From NCBI RefSeq assembly GCF_947488515.1, contig NZ_CANKZF010000001.1:1302001-1366000 (forward strand): a stretch of DNA of 64,000 nucleotides, in the 5' to 3' direction. The notes under the pieces were generated by a model. It made no database searches and was not told the origin of the DNA. It worked only from the letters and a program-made list of their open reading frames with translations. The DNA comes from an uncultured Nocardioides sp. (lineage in GTDB: Bacteria; Actinomycetota; Actinomycetes; Propionibacteriales; Nocardioidaceae). Position numbers and translations under genes: made by a program. Positions 15,940 to 24,792 of the stretch are shown here, in pieces. Positions within the stretch are counted from its first letter, which is position 1. Every line of letters begins with the position of its first letter.

Positions 15940-16668
15940 TCAGGCGAAGCGGAAGGCGAGGCGTTCGGCGCGCTCGTAGCGGCGCCGGAAGATGCGCAGG
16001 AGCAGGCCGTAGCCGGGCGGGGTGGACTCGAGCAGGCGCTCGCGGGCGTCGGCCGGCACCCCGTCCATCGCCCACGGGAGGAGGAATGGGATCGAGCGCA
16101 ACGGGTAGCGCTTCTCGACCGCCTTCTCGAAGGCGGCGTTCTCCTCCTGGCTCAGGCTGCGCTGCAGCATCGGGAGGGCGTGCTGCTCCTCGTGGGCCAG
16201 GTGCGACAGCAGGAGCTCGTGGGCGGCTGCGAGCCGGATCTCCAGTGCATTGCGGTGATCGGTGCACGGGTGCGCGCTCATCGAGGCGAAGGCGTCACGC
16301 ACGTTCTCGAGCGCGGGGTCGATGTCGTCGTGCTCGTCCTCCATGTCGGCGAGCACCCGGAGGCCGGCCGCGTCGCCGGCGGCCTCCGCGTGCCGCTGCA
16401 GCAGCGGCCAGAGCTCGTCGTCCTCTGCGGAGTGGTGGTGGTGCAGCACGTCGGCCATCGCGATCCAGCGCGCCCCGAGCGCGGCCCACACCTCCTGCGC
16501 GGCGATCGGCGTGCACTCCACGGCGGCGGCGAACCTGTCGAAGTCGCGCCGCAGGGCGTGGTGCATGACGTACATCCCGGTCTGGTCGTGCGGGCCCTCG
16601 GCGGTGTGCGCCTGCCCGGGCAGGGTCAGCTGCGGGCGGTACGTCGGGGTGGTCCCGGTGTGCTTCAT
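15940..16668 (-). CDS. Hemerythrin HHE-domain protein
   Basis: The 242-residue protein has a four-helix HHE cation-binding domain. Metal ligand candidates occur in MHHALRRDFDRF (about residue 35), LHHHHSAEDDELWPLL (about 75), DMEDEHDDID (about 108), and LLSHLAHEEQHALPML (about 155). Such proteins bind a di-iron centre and O2 or related small molecules, and have been tied to oxidative and nitrosative stress. The start is the ATG ending at 16668, with GAGGAG just upstream. The gene is the first of a two-gene operon with the membrane protein at 15217-15927. It is divergent from SARP regulator 1, with three CAAG-core 11-bp repeats (16707-16739) 38 bases before its start codon. Confidence 0.88.
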   Translation of the reverse strand: MKHTGTTPTYRPQLTLPGQAHTAEGPHDQTGMYVMHHALRRDFDRFAAAVECTPIAAQEVWAALGARWIAMADVLHHHHSAEDDELWPLLQRHAEAAGDAAGLRVLADMEDEHDDIDPALENVRDAFASMSAHPCTDHRNALEIRLAAAHELLLSHLAHEEQHALPMLQRSLSQEENAAFEKAVEKRYPLRSIPFLLPWAMDGVPADARERLLESTPPGYGLLLRIFRRRYERAERLAFRFA

Positions 16669-16706
16669 CGGCTCTCCTCGGCTGGTGGTGCGAGCACGAT
16701 CTCCCC

Positions 16707-16739
16707 CGACTCTTGAGCCGCACTCCAGAGCGACTTGAG
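16707..16739 (-). promoter_or_regulatory. SARP-type operator: three 11-bp direct repeats before the hemerythrin operon
   Basis: On the minus strand the repeats read CTCAAGTCGCT (16739-16729), CTGGAGTGCGG (16728-16718) and CTCAAGAGTCG (16717-16707). Spacing is exactly 11 bp, one DNA turn, with no gaps. The array sits between the divergent hemerythrin operon and SARP gene 1. Confidence 0.7.
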
Positions 16740-16764
16740 CCGCTTTCCCGCTACGTTGCTGCGC

Positions 16765-19700
16765 GTGTGGGTCCGTGTGCTTGGAACGAGCCAGGTGGCG
16801 CTCGCCGACGATCCGGCAGCCACCGTGGACGTCGGCGCCCGCAAACCGCGCTCGGTCCTGGCCGCGCTGGCCCTCCGGCTCGGCAGCGACGTCCCGCCCG
16901 ACGCGCTGGTGCGGCTGGTCTGGGGCGAGGACGCCCCCCGCGGCGCCCACGGCACCCTGCACTCCTACCTGTCCGGCGTACGACGCGTCCTCGAGCCGGG
17001 CCTCGGCCCCCGGGAGAAGCCCCGGGTCCTGCTGACCAGCGACCACGGCTACCGGCTGGCGCTCGGTCGCGAGGACGTCGACGCGCACCGCTTCGCCGAC
17101 GAGGTCCGCACCCTCCACCGGTCGCTCGCGCCGCTCGCCACGCAGCTCACCACCGGGCCGGGCGCCGACTGGCCGACCCGCGCGGCGATCTCGCGGGGCG
17201 TGGACCGGATCGAGGAGCTCCTCGCCCTGTGGACCGGTGACGCGTACGCCGACCTCCCCGACGAGCCCGAGGTCGTCCTCGAGCGGACGTCGCTCGACCA
17301 GCTCCGGCTCGACGCCGAGGAGGCGCGCGTCCTGGGCCTGCTCGCCCTCGGCGACCACGCGGTGGTCGTGGCCGCCACCGAGGAGGCGACGGCGAGGTAC
17401 CCGCTCCGCGAACGGATCTGGGCGCTGCACGCGCTCGCCCTGACCCGATCCGGTCGGCAGGCCGAGGCGCTCGCCGCGCTGCGCCAGATCCGGTCCGTCC
17501 TGGCCGACGAGCTCGGCCTCGACCCGGGGCACGAGCTGCGCGAGCTCGAGCAGGCCGTGCTCGTCCAGGACCCCGCCCTGCACCAGTGGTTGCGGGTCGG
17601 CTCGAACGGGTTAGCGCCCGGGTCCGCGACAGCTGCCGCCCTTCCCGCCACAGCCCCGAGCGGTACGACGACCGGGTGGCCGACGGTCGGCCGTGAGGCC
17701 GAGGAGGCTGCGCTGCAGGACGTGCTGGCCCGCGCCGAGGCGCGCACGCCGGCGACCGCCCTGCTCGTCGGTGAGCCCGGCATCGGCAAGTCGCGGCTGG
17801 TCGCCAGGCTCATGGCCGCGGCGCGCGAGCGCGGCTTCCGGGTGGCGACGGGCAGGTGCTCGCAGGACGACGGCGCGCCCAGCCTGTGGCCCTGGAGCCA
17901 GGCCCTGCGCGAGCTCGCCGACGGCGACCTCGACAGCCACGTCGAGGAGCTGCTGGCCGGTGCGCCGTCGGGCACCGGTGAGGGCGCCGAACGCGAGGCG
18001 TTCCGCGCCCGGGAGGCGCTGGCGCACGAGGTCACCTCGCGGTCGTCGTCCGGTCCGGTCCTGCTGGTGCTCGACGACCTGCACTGGGCCGACACCGCGT
18101 CCCTCAAGGTGCTGCGACACCTCGTCACGATCGCCGCACCCGGGCACCGCCTGGCGGTCGTCCTCACGCGGCGGAGGCTGCCCGAGCCGACCGGCGACCT
18201 GGCCGAGGTCGGTGAGGAGCTGGCGCGCCACCACGTGACCCGGCTGGACCTGGCCGGCCTGACGCCGGAGGAGGCCCGGAGCCTGGTGGACGCCGTGGCC
18301 GGCACCGTCGTGCCGGCCGGGGTGGTGGACGACTGGCACCGGCGATCCGACGGCAACCCCTACTTCCTCGTCGAGCTCGCCCGGCTCGACGCCCGCGACA
18401 GCACGACGCTGCCCGCGACCGTCCGGGACGTCATCGTCCGCCGTCTGCAGGGCCTGCCCGAGCGGACCCGTGAGCTGCTCCTCCTCGCCGCGGTCCTGGG
18501 CCGGCGCTTCTCGCTGGACCTGCTGGCGACGGTGGCCGGAGAGCCGGTGGAGGACGTCGACGACGCCCTGACCCCGGCGCGCGAGGCGGGGCTCGTCGAG
18601 GACCCCGAGGCCGGGACCGCGGCGTTCACCCACGCCCTCACCCGCGACGCAGTGCTGACGACAGCGAGCCCGTCGCGGCTCGCGCGGCTCCACGCGCAGG
18701 TGGCCCACACCCTCGCCGACGACGCCGCGGTCGGCGGGATGGTCGGCCGCGAGGAGCGGGTCGCCGAGCTCGCCCGGCACTGGCTCGCCGCCGGACCCAC
18801 CCACGTCGGCCGAGCCTGGCGCGCGGCCGCCGACGCAGCCGCGCAGGCCCGTCGTACCTTCTCGTGGGTCGAGGCCGAGCAGCTCGTCGCAGCGGCGATC
18901 GACGCCCACCGCCGCGACCCCCTCGGCACGACCGTCGAGCGGATCGACCTGCTCCTGACCCGCGCCGGCGACTGCCGCCCCAACGCGGAGTGGGACCAGG
19001 TGCTGCCCTGCGCGGAGGAGGCGATCGCGCTGGCCCGGCGCGAGGACGACCTGCCCCGGCTCGCGGCCGCGGCCGCGGCGTCCACCGACGGGTCGGTCTG
19101 GATGCCGCAGCAGTGGAACGACGTTCCGGAGGACGCCGTCGAGGACCTGCGCTGGGCGATGGCCGAGCTGCGCCACGGCGACTCGACGGAGCGCTGCCGG
19201 GTGATGCTCGCCCTCGCCGTGCTCCTCTACTACGACCGCTCGGCCCAGGCCGAGGTCAGGGCGCTCGCCGAGGAGGGCGTCGCCATGGCCCGCCGGATCG
19301 GCGACCCCGCCCTGCTGGCCTGGGCGGCGTCGACCGCGTGGAAGGCCCTCTGGACCCCGGCCCACGCCGACCTCCGGCTCGAGCTGGCCCAGGAGGGGCT
19401 CCGCGCCACCCGGGAGGCAGCTGACCCGGACGCCGAGGTCGTCGCGTCGGTCCTGCTGACCGGCAGCCTCGTCGAGCTCGGCGACCTGACGGCGTACGTC
19501 GACACAGCGGCGGCCACAGCGAGGCTCGCGTCGCGCCGCCGCAACTCCTACGCCCAGGTGGCGCTGGGGTGGATCGACCTCAGCCTCGCCTCCCTGCGAC
19601 GGGACAGGGCCGCCGTGGACCGGCTCGCGGCCGAGCTGCACGCCCTGCGGCCGCGGCTCAACCCCGGCAACGAGGCACTCCACCTGATGGGCATCCACTA

Positions 19701-20175
19701 CATGTCCCACCTGTGGGACGAGCGCATCGGCGAGCTGATCGAGCCGATCGAGGCAGCCATCGCGGTCGCCGACAACGACATGGCCGCGGACGTCCTGCTC
19801 CTCGCGATCGCCCGCGCGGGCGACCCCGACCGGCTGCGTGCGCAGCTGGTCACCCCCGTCACGCACCGGGTGGACAACTGGAGCAGCGCGAGCACCTGGT
19901 GCGGCGTCGCCGAGGCCGCCGCCGTCGCGGGCGACGTACCGCTGGCCGAGCAGATGGCCGCGCGGCTGGCGCCGCTGCACGGGCGGCTGGCGATCAGTGG
20001 CATCTCGACCGTGATGGGTCCGGTCGACGGCTACCTCGCGCTCGCCCTGGCAGCGACCGGCCGGCGCCGGGAGGCGGCCGACGCGGCGGCGCGCGCGACC
20101 GACCAGTGCGAGGCGTGGGGCTTCACGGCGTACGCCGACTGGCTGGGCGAGCACCGCGTGCGACTCGACTTCTGA
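16765..20175 (+). CDS. SARP/AfsR-type transcriptional activator with AAA domain (SARP 1)
   Basis: The large regulator has about 1136 residues. The N-terminus (VRVLGTSQVAL...PRSVLAALALRLGSDVPPDALVRLVWGEDAP) is the OmpR-like winged helix of SARPs. The bacterial transcriptional activation domain (BTAD, about 110-265) follows, with LRLDAEEARVLGLLALGDHA and ADELGLDPGHELRELEQAVL. Then come an AAA/STAND ATPase with Walker A GEPGIGKS (near residue 342) and Walker B LLVLDDLHWAD, and a C-terminal helical repeat region. Known relatives (AfsR) activate nearby promoters by binding tandem repeats near -35. The start is uncertain. I use the GTG at 16765, where the SARP domain begins. A TTG at 16735 would also be in frame but lies inside the repeat array. 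It is divergent from the hemerythrin operon, with the MMPL gene downstream. Confidence 0.9.
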   Translation: MWVRVLGTSQVALADDPAATVDVGARKPRSVLAALALRLGSDVPPDALVRLVWGEDAPRGAHGTLHSYLSGVRRVLEPGLGPREKPRVLLTSDHGYRLALGREDVDAHRFADEVRTLHRSLAPLATQLTTGPGADWPTRAAISRGVDRIEELLALWTGDAYADLPDEPEVVLERTSLDQLRLDAEEARVLGLLALGDHAVVVAATEEATARYPLRERIWALHALALTRSGRQAEALAALRQIRSVLADELGLDPGHELRELEQAVLVQDPALHQWLRVGSNGLAPGSATAAALPATAPSGTTTGWPTVGREAEEAALQDVLARAEARTPATALLVGEPGIGKSRLVARLMAAARERGFRVATGRCSQDDGAPSLWPWSQALRELADGDLDSHVEELLAGAPSGTGEGAEREAFRAREALAHEVTSRSSSGPVLLVLDDLHWADTASLKVLRHLVTIAAPGHRLAVVLTRRRLPEPTGDLAEVGEELARHHVTRLDLAGLTPEEARSLVDAVAGTVVPAGVVDDWHRRSDGNPYFLVELARLDARDSTTLPATVRDVIVRRLQGLPERTRELLLLAAVLGRRFSLDLLATVAGEPVEDVDDALTPAREAGLVEDPEAGTAAFTHALTRDAVLTTASPSRLARLHAQVAHTLADDAAVGGMVGREERVAELARHWLAAGPTHVGRAWRAAADAAAQARRTFSWVEAEQLVAAAIDAHRRDPLGTTVERIDLLLTRAGDCRPNAEWDQVLPCAEEAIALARREDDLPRLAAAAAASTDGSVWMPQQWNDVPEDAVEDLRWAMAELRHGDSTERCRVMLALAVLLYYDRSAQAEVRALAEEGVAMARRIGDPALLAWAASTAWKALWTPAHADLRLELAQEGLRATREAADPDAEVVASVLLTGSLVELGDLTAYVDTAAATARLASRRRNSYAQVALGWIDLSLASLRRDRAAVDRLAAELHALRPRLNPGNEALHLMGIHYMSHLWDERIGELIEPIEAAIAVADNDMAADVLLLAIARAGDPDRLRAQLVTPVTHRVDNWSSASTWCGVAEAAAVAGDVPLAEQMAARLAPLHGRLAISGISTVMGPVDGYLALALAATGRRREAADAAARATDQCEAWGFTAYADWLGEHRVRLDF

Positions 20176-20205
20176 GAGGTCGTGGGGCACCGCTTGGGTC
20201 GACCA

Positions 20206-20238
20206 CCCAAGCCGCGTCCAAGTGCGCCCGAAGGTGCC
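20206..20238 (+). promoter_or_regulatory. SARP-type operator: three 11-bp direct repeats before the MMPL gene
   Basis: CCCAAGCCGCG (20206-20216), TCCAAGTGCGC (20217-20227) and CCGAAGGTGCC (20228-20238) follow each other without a gap. The last ends 47 bases before the MMPL start codon. Same core and orientation as the other four arrays in the window. Confidence 0.65.
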
Positions 20239-20285
20239 GGCCGCAGGGTCGTCGGGTCAGCCCGACCCGCACCCAGGAGACCACC

Positions 20286-22397
20286 ATGTCGTCGTACCTC
20301 TTCCGCCTCGGCCGTTCGTCCGCCGCCCATCCGTGGCGGGTGATCAGCGCCTGGGTCCTGCTCGTGGCCACCGCCGCGGCGCTCGCCTCGTCGTTCGGCG
20401 CGCCGATGCGCGACGACTGGGACGTGCCGGGCGCCCGTGCCCAGCAGGGCATCGACCTGCTGCGCGAGCACGGGGTCGGCGGCTTCGCCAGCGCCCGCGT
20501 CGTGGTCCACGACCGCGAGGGCGACCCCCTCGCCTCCGCCGAGATCGGCACCCTGACCGAGCGCCTCCGCGACCTCGAGCACGTCGCCGACGTCGGGCCG
20601 GCCCGGCTCAGCGACGACGGCGACACCGCCGTCCTGACCGTGCAGTACGCCGAGCCCATCACGCACCCCGACCTGATGGGCAACATCGAGCCGCTGGAGG
20701 GCGCGATCGCCCAGACGGCCGCCTCCGGCCTGCAGGTGGAGCTCGGCGGCGAGGTCCCCGACACCGCGGGCGAGGCCTTCGGGGGCACCGGCGAGCTCAT
20801 CGGCGTGGGCATCGCCCTGCTGATCCTCGTCATCGCCCTCGGCTCCGCCGTCGGTGCCGGGCTGCCGATCGGCGTGGCCGTCGTCGGCCTGGCAGCGGGC
20901 AGCTCGGGCATCGCCCTGCTCGCCGCGACCATGTCGGTGAGCACGTCCGCTCCGATGGTCGCCTCGATGGTGGGGCTCGGCGTCGGGATCGACTACGCGC
21001 TGCTCCTGGTCACGCGCCACGTGGAGAACCTCCGCCTCGGGCACGACGCGATCGAGGCCGCCGGCCGCGCGGTCGCGACCTCCGGTCGATCGGTGGTGTT
21101 CGCCGCGGTGACCGTGCTGGTCTCCCTGATGGGCCTGCGCCTCGCCGGCCTGTCGACGTACGACTCGTTCGGCCTGGCCACCGCCATCGCCGTCGTGTTC
21201 GTCGCCGCGGCCGCCCTCACCCTCGTGCCGGCGCTGTGCCGGCTGGGTGGTCGCAAGCTCCTCCCCCGGGCCGTACGCCGCAACCGTCCGCTGCGCACCC
21301 GCGAGCCGCTCACCGCCCGCTGGGCCGCCCGTGTCGGCCGCAAGCCGCTCGGGTGGGCGCTGGTCAGCCTCGGCGTCCTGCTGGTGCTCGCCGCGCCCGT
21401 GCTCGACCTGCGCACCTGGCCCGGCGACGCGAGCAGCCAGCCCGCAGGCAACACCACGCGCCAGGCGTACGACCTCGTCGCCGCCGAGCTCGGTCCCGGC
21501 GCGAACGGGCCGCTGACCGTGGTGGTGCCGACCTCGGCCGGAGGCGCCGCGGACGAGGCGGTGGCGACGCTGCGCGCGGACGACCGCATCGCCGGCCTCG
21601 AGCCGGTGGTCACCACTCCGGACGGCGAGCTCTCGATCATCACCGCCGAGCCAGCCTTCGGGCCCACCGACGAGCGCACCCCGGACCTGATCGAGGACCT
21701 GCGTGCCGCGCTCCCGGCGAGTGCGGAGGTGACCGGCTGGACACCATTCTTCTCCGACATCTCCGACATGCTGCAGGAGCGTCTGTGGCTGGTGATCGCG
21801 TTCGTCGTCGGCGTCTCGGTCCTGCTGCTCGCGCTGATGTTCAGGTCGGTGCTGGTGCCCCTCAAAGCCGCTGCGATGAACCTGCTCTCCATCACCGCCG
21901 CCTACGGCGTGCTGGTCGCGGTCTTCCAGTGGGGCTGGGCCGCGGAGCTGATCGGCGTCGACCAGCCGACGCCCATCTCGAGCTGGATGCCGATCCTGCA
22001 GTTCGCGATCCTGTTCGGCCTGTCGATGGACTACGAGGTGTTCCTGCTGTCGCGGATCCGGGAGGACTACCTGCGCACCGGCGACCCGCGCGGGAGCGTG
22101 GTTCGCGGCCTCTCGGCCACCGGCCGGGTGATCACCTCGGCCGCCGCGATCATGGTGGTCGTGTTCCTCGGCTTCGCCACCGAGGGCGACGTGGTCGTCA
22201 AGCAGCTCGGGCTCGGGATGGCCGTCGCGATCGTCCTCGACGCCACCCTCGTCCGGATGGTGCTCGTCCCGGCCACGATGTCGCTGCTCGGCCACTGGAA
22301 CTGGTGGCTCCCGGGCTGGCTGGACCGGCTGCTGCCCACCGTGCGCGTCGAGGTCGACGACGAGCCGGCTCCCGAGCGCGAGCTGGTCGGGGTCTGA
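20286..22397 (+). CDS. MMPL-family RND transporter
   Basis: The 703-residue membrane protein starts at ATG 20286 with CAGGAGA before it. It has the usual duplicated RND layout: a first membrane segment (HPWRVISAWVLLVATAAALAS), an extracytoplasmic domain, a five-helix block containing VGLGVGIDYALLLVTRHVE, a second soluble domain, and a second five-helix block with LSMDYEVFLLSRIRE. The GxxxDY and SMDYE motifs carry the proton-relay Asp residues of MMPL proteins. Relatives such as mycobacterial MmpL and Streptomyces ActII-ORF3 export lipids or small molecules. Here the cargo is unknown. The gene is downstream of SARP 1 and preceded by a SARP-type repeat array, so it is likely an activated target. 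A strong hairpin follows. Confidence 0.92.
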   Translation: MSSYLFRLGRSSAAHPWRVISAWVLLVATAAALASSFGAPMRDDWDVPGARAQQGIDLLREHGVGGFASARVVVHDREGDPLASAEIGTLTERLRDLEHVADVGPARLSDDGDTAVLTVQYAEPITHPDLMGNIEPLEGAIAQTAASGLQVELGGEVPDTAGEAFGGTGELIGVGIALLILVIALGSAVGAGLPIGVAVVGLAAGSSGIALLAATMSVSTSAPMVASMVGLGVGIDYALLLVTRHVENLRLGHDAIEAAGRAVATSGRSVVFAAVTVLVSLMGLRLAGLSTYDSFGLATAIAVVFVAAAALTLVPALCRLGGRKLLPRAVRRNRPLRTREPLTARWAARVGRKPLGWALVSLGVLLVLAAPVLDLRTWPGDASSQPAGNTTRQAYDLVAAELGPGANGPLTVVVPTSAGGAADEAVATLRADDRIAGLEPVVTTPDGELSIITAEPAFGPTDERTPDLIEDLRAALPASAEVTGWTPFFSDISDMLQERLWLVIAFVVGVSVLLLALMFRSVLVPLKAAAMNLLSITAAYGVLVAVFQWGWAAELIGVDQPTPISSWMPILQFAILFGLSMDYEVFLLSRIREDYLRTGDPRGSVVRGLSATGRVITSAAAIMVVVFLGFATEGDVVVKQLGLGMAVAIVLDATLVRMVLVPATMSLLGHWNWWLPGWLDRLLPTVRVEVDDEPAPERELVGV

Positions 22398-22408
22398 ACG
22401 TTCGTTCG

Positions 22409-22441
22409 CCGGACCGGTGCCCCTGCGGGGCGCCGGTCCGG
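22409..22441 (+). terminator. Strong hairpin terminator after the MMPL gene
   Basis: A 15-bp stem (CCGGACCGGTGCCCC with its complement, one G-T pair) closes on a three-base loop, 11 bases after the stop codon. Confidence 0.75.
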
Positions 22442-22461
22442 TCACGCGCGATGATCTCCCC

Positions 22462-22851
22462 ATGACGGAGCGCAACGTCCTCGGCGGCGACCTGGACCCC
22501 TGCGGCACCGACCCGCTGACCGGCTTCCACCGCGACGGCACGTGCACGGTCGGCTCGCAGGACGTCGGCCTGCACGCCGTCTGCGCGGTGATGACCGAGG
22601 AGTTCCTCGCCCACCAGGCCTCGGTGGGCAACGACCTGTCCACCCCACGTCCGGAGTGGCACTTCCCCGGCCTCGTCCCGGGTGACCGCTGGTGCGTGGT
22701 CGCCGTCCGCTGGCTCCAGGCGTACGACGCCGGGGTGGCGGCGCCCGTCGTGCTGGCGGCCACGTCGGAGCGCGCGCTCGACGTCGTACCCCTCGAGGTG
22801 CTGCGGACGCAGGCCGTGGACGTGCCTCCGGACCTCAGCGCTCTGGACTGA
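22462..22851 (+). CDS. DUF2237 family protein
   Basis: The 129-residue soluble protein is nearly all one conserved block: NVLGGDLDPCGTDPLTGFHRDG at the N-terminus, VGLHAVCAVMTEEFLAHQASVGNDLSTP in the middle, then FPGLVPGDRWCVVAVRWLQA and APVVLAATSERALDVVPLEVL. This is the DUF2237 signature, including the two conserved cysteines (C-G-T near 13 and V-C-A near 33) and a third (R-W-C-V-V). The family is widespread in bacteria and has no assigned function. It lies directly downstream of the MMPL terminator and probably has its own promoter between 22441 and 22461, or depends on read-through. It converges on the DUF1918 gene. Confidence 0.85.
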   Translation: MTERNVLGGDLDPCGTDPLTGFHRDGTCTVGSQDVGLHAVCAVMTEEFLAHQASVGNDLSTPRPEWHFPGLVPGDRWCVVAVRWLQAYDAGVAAPVVLAATSERALDVVPLEVLRTQAVDVPPDLSALD

Positions 22852-22868
22852 TCTCCCGGTCCGGCCCC

Positions 22869-23057
22869 TCAGAGCCCGAGCGGCACCACGTGGGCGTCGT
22901 CGCCCGGGTAGACGAGTCCTTCGTGGCCGTCGCCCCACCGGACGACGTACGGCGGCCCGCCGTCCGTCCCCCGGACCTCGACGATCTCGCCCTCGCGTCT
23001 GGGCGCGTCGACCCTGTTGCTCTCGGCCACCAGCCGGTCACCGACCTGCGCGTGCAT
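22869..23057 (-). CDS. DUF1918 domain protein (62 aa)
   Basis: This small protein matches the DUF1918 pattern closely: an N-terminal strand (M-H-A-Q-V-G-D-R-L-V), R-x-G-E-I-V-E-V-R-G, then PPYVVRWGDGHEGLVYPGDDAHVV. DUF1918 proteins are short SH3-like barrels found mainly in actinobacteria. Their role is unknown and they are often encoded near stress or envelope genes. The start codon lies six bases after the stop of the upstream gene (23064-23330), so it is the last gene of the minus-strand operon that starts at 24669. Confidence 0.85.
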   Translation of the reverse strand: MHAQVGDRLVAESNRVDAPRREGEIVEVRGTDGGPPYVVRWGDGHEGLVYPGDDAHVVPLGL

Positions 23058-23063
23058 CGTTGC

Positions 23064-23330
23064 TCACCACCCCTGTCCTGGTTCCTCTCTCCACGATGCG
23101 CCCGGGACGTCGGCGTCGGCAAGGGGCATCAGGCCTACAGACCGCAACGCGGCGCCGATGTCGCGCAGACCCGCGAGCACGCCGTACAGCTCAGCCTGGT
23201 CGGCCAGCGGGCCCGTGAGTGTGGTGGTGCCGTCGGCGTTGTGCGTGATCGCCAGGCCGCCGAGCCGGTCGGACCAGTGGTCGTCGAGGTGGCCCGCGAC
23301 GCGGATCTCGTACGTCGCCGGGCCGGTCAT
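23064..23330 (-). CDS. Small conserved hypothetical protein (88 aa)
   Basis: The soluble protein begins MTGPATYEIRVAGHLDDHWS, followed by GGLAITHNADGTTTLTGPLADQAELYGVLAGLRDIGAAL. The pattern strand - 'G.LD..WS..F.G..I.H..DG.T.L.GP..DQA.L.G.L..LRDLG' recurs in many small actinobacterial proteins, but I know no function for it. Its ATG overlaps the stop of the upstream DUF2306-like membrane-protein gene (ATGA at 23330-23327), a clear sign of translational coupling. The DUF1918 gene follows six bases later. Confidence 0.75.
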   Translation of the reverse strand: MTGPATYEIRVAGHLDDHWSDRLGGLAITHNADGTTTLTGPLADQAELYGVLAGLRDIGAALRSVGLMPLADADVPGASWREEPGQGW

Positions 23331-23986
23331 CGCGACCCGACCACCACAGGCACCGGCCGAGGAGCACGACGGCGAGCGGGACGCCGGATCACCCACTCGG
23401 CGACGGCCAGGTTGATCACCCAGCCGGCCGCCTTGAGCAGGTCGCCGCGCAGCTCACCCTGGCCGACGACGGCTTCACCGAAGCCCTGCGTGAAGACCTG
23501 CGTCCCGGCGGCGACGGCGAGCGCGTAGGCGCGGATCATCCACGCGCGGTGCGTGGCGACGTCGCGACGGCGGGCGGCCACGACGCCCGTCACGAGGCAA
23601 CCGGCCATCGCCGACGCGACGACGAGGCGCAGGACGAGGAGCAGCGGACCGGTGCCGGGCTGCGGGTCGTGGAAGAGCGTGAGCCACAGCGCCGAGCCGG
23701 CGACCATCAGGCCGGCCACCGCGATCACCCGGCCCGCCCGGCGGTGCCAGCCCGGGTGCCGGCGGCGGATCGCGGGCACGAACTGGAAGGCGCCCACGAG
23801 GGCGAAGACCGCCGTGCTGGCGATGTGCACGACCAGCGCCACGGGCCAGCCGGCCCACCGGTCGTCGGCCGGCATGATCTCGGGGCCGCCGGCCAGCTGC
23901 ACCAGCCGGAGGCTGCCCGACGCCACTGGCACGAAGCAGAGGGCGAACAGCGCGACGGGGAGCGCCCAGCCAGTGCGGCGGCTCAT
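23327..23986 (-). CDS. DUF2306-like integral membrane protein
   Basis: The 219-residue protein has about six or seven membrane segments: LPVALFALCFVPVASGSLRL, VALVVHIASTAVFALVGAFQFVP, AGRVIAVAGLMVAGSALWLTLF, LLLVLRLVVASAMAGCLVTGVVAA, WMIRAYALAVAAGTQVF, and a C-terminal helix. The motifs FQFVPAIRRRHPGWHRRAGR and RRRDVATHRAWMIRAYAL, with conserved histidines, are typical of DUF2306 membrane proteins. These conserved His residues suggest haem or metal binding in the membrane, but no function is established. The ATG overlaps the stop of the preceding gene (23983-23986) and its stop overlaps the next ATG, so three genes are coupled. Confidence 0.8.
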   Translation of the reverse strand: MSRRTGWALPVALFALCFVPVASGSLRLVQLAGGPEIMPADDRWAGWPVALVVHIASTAVFALVGAFQFVPAIRRRHPGWHRRAGRVIAVAGLMVAGSALWLTLFHDPQPGTGPLLLVLRLVVASAMAGCLVTGVVAARRRDVATHRAWMIRAYALAVAAGTQVFTQGFGEAVVGQGELRGDLLKAAGWVINLAVAEWVIRRPARRRAPRPVPVVVGSR

Positions 23987-24669
23987 CGGACCGAGGGCGC
24001 GAGGACCGCGCCCACGGGCTCGGTCGTGGCGGTGTCGCTCGCGTCACCGGGGTTGCGCCAGAGGGCGACACCGAGCCCGATCAGGGCGATGCCCTCGGGG
24101 ACGGCCAACGGCCGGTTGAAGGCGTCGGGCAGCACCACCAGGGCGGCCGTGCCGACCGTGCTGAGGGCCAGCAGCGCCGAGGCCCAGCGGGGCAGGATGC
24201 CGGTCCGGAAGAGCGCGATGCCGAAGAGCAGGCCACCGAGGATGTAGCCGGCGCCGGCGACGTTGAGGACGACCTGCATGCCGCCGATGTCACCCTTCGG
24301 CTTGCCCCCGGCCGCGGCGTTCACGACGTCCATGACGTAGCCCGCGTTGGTGTCGAGGAGGGTCGGTAGCACGGCGACGGCGATGACCTGGACGGCGAAC
24401 AGCGTCAGGTAGCCGAGGGTGAAGACGACGTAGCCGACGAGGCCGAGCAGGCCGGACTGCCGGTGCTGGCGGAGATACATGCCCGCGATGCCCCCGAGGG
24501 CGAGGACCGACATCACCCCCTTGGCGGAGCAGCGCAGCACCCACTCGGTGGTCTCGGTGTCGAAGGCCGCCTCCGCAGGGTGGTTGACCTGGACGGCGAC
24601 GAAGATGCTCCCGGCGACCGCGGCGGCGGCGCCGGCGGCCTTGAAGAGGCCGCTGCTGGTGACGTTCAT
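23983..24669 (-). CDS. Integral membrane protein (228 aa), first gene of a coupled operon
   Basis: About six hydrophobic segments: AAGAAAAVAGSIFVAVQVNHP, GVMSVLALGGIAGMYL, LVGYVVFTLGYLTLFAVQVIAVAVLP, VVLNVAGAGYILGGLLFGIALF, ASALLALSTVGTAALVVL, and EGIALIGLGVALW. I do not recognise a family name, but the architecture is common beside MalT-like LuxR regulators in actinobacteria. The gene is followed by the DUF2306-like gene with a four-base overlap. Upstream, 123 bases away on the same strand, ends the large LuxR-type regulator, and the gap holds a CACAT-N9-ATGTG inverted repeat. The neighbouring regulator therefore probably controls this operon. Confidence 0.75.
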   Translation of the reverse strand: MNVTSSGLFKAAGAAAAVAGSIFVAVQVNHPAEAAFDTETTEWVLRCSAKGVMSVLALGGIAGMYLRQHRQSGLLGLVGYVVFTLGYLTLFAVQVIAVAVLPTLLDTNAGYVMDVVNAAAGGKPKGDIGGMQVVLNVAGAGYILGGLLFGIALFRTGILPRWASALLALSTVGTAALVVLPDAFNRPLAVPEGIALIGLGVALWRNPGDASDTATTEPVGAVLAPSVR

Positions 24670-24742
24670 GGTGGGCTCCTGGACGGGTGGTGGCCGGCGG
24701 TTCCGGCGATGTCCAGGACGCTAGGGAGCGACGGGGTGACGC

Positions 24743-24761
24743 CACATCGCATCGTCATGTG
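24743..24761. promoter_or_regulatory. Inverted repeat CACAT-N9-ATGTG before the membrane operon
   Basis: A perfect 5+5 inverted repeat lies 74 bases upstream of the 24669 start codon and between it and the LuxR-type gene. Its position is plausible for a regulator site, but short repeats like this can occur by chance. Confidence 0.35.
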
Positions 24762-24792
24762 ACCGGCGTGGTGATTCGATCCCGGCGGCGGC

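Noticed and set aside
16735..16767. TTG start of SARP 1 at 16735, giving a longer N-terminus
   Set aside because: The TTG lies inside the 11-bp repeat array and the added residues are not part of the SARP domain. The GTG at 16765 fits the domain start, although neither has a clear ribosome site.
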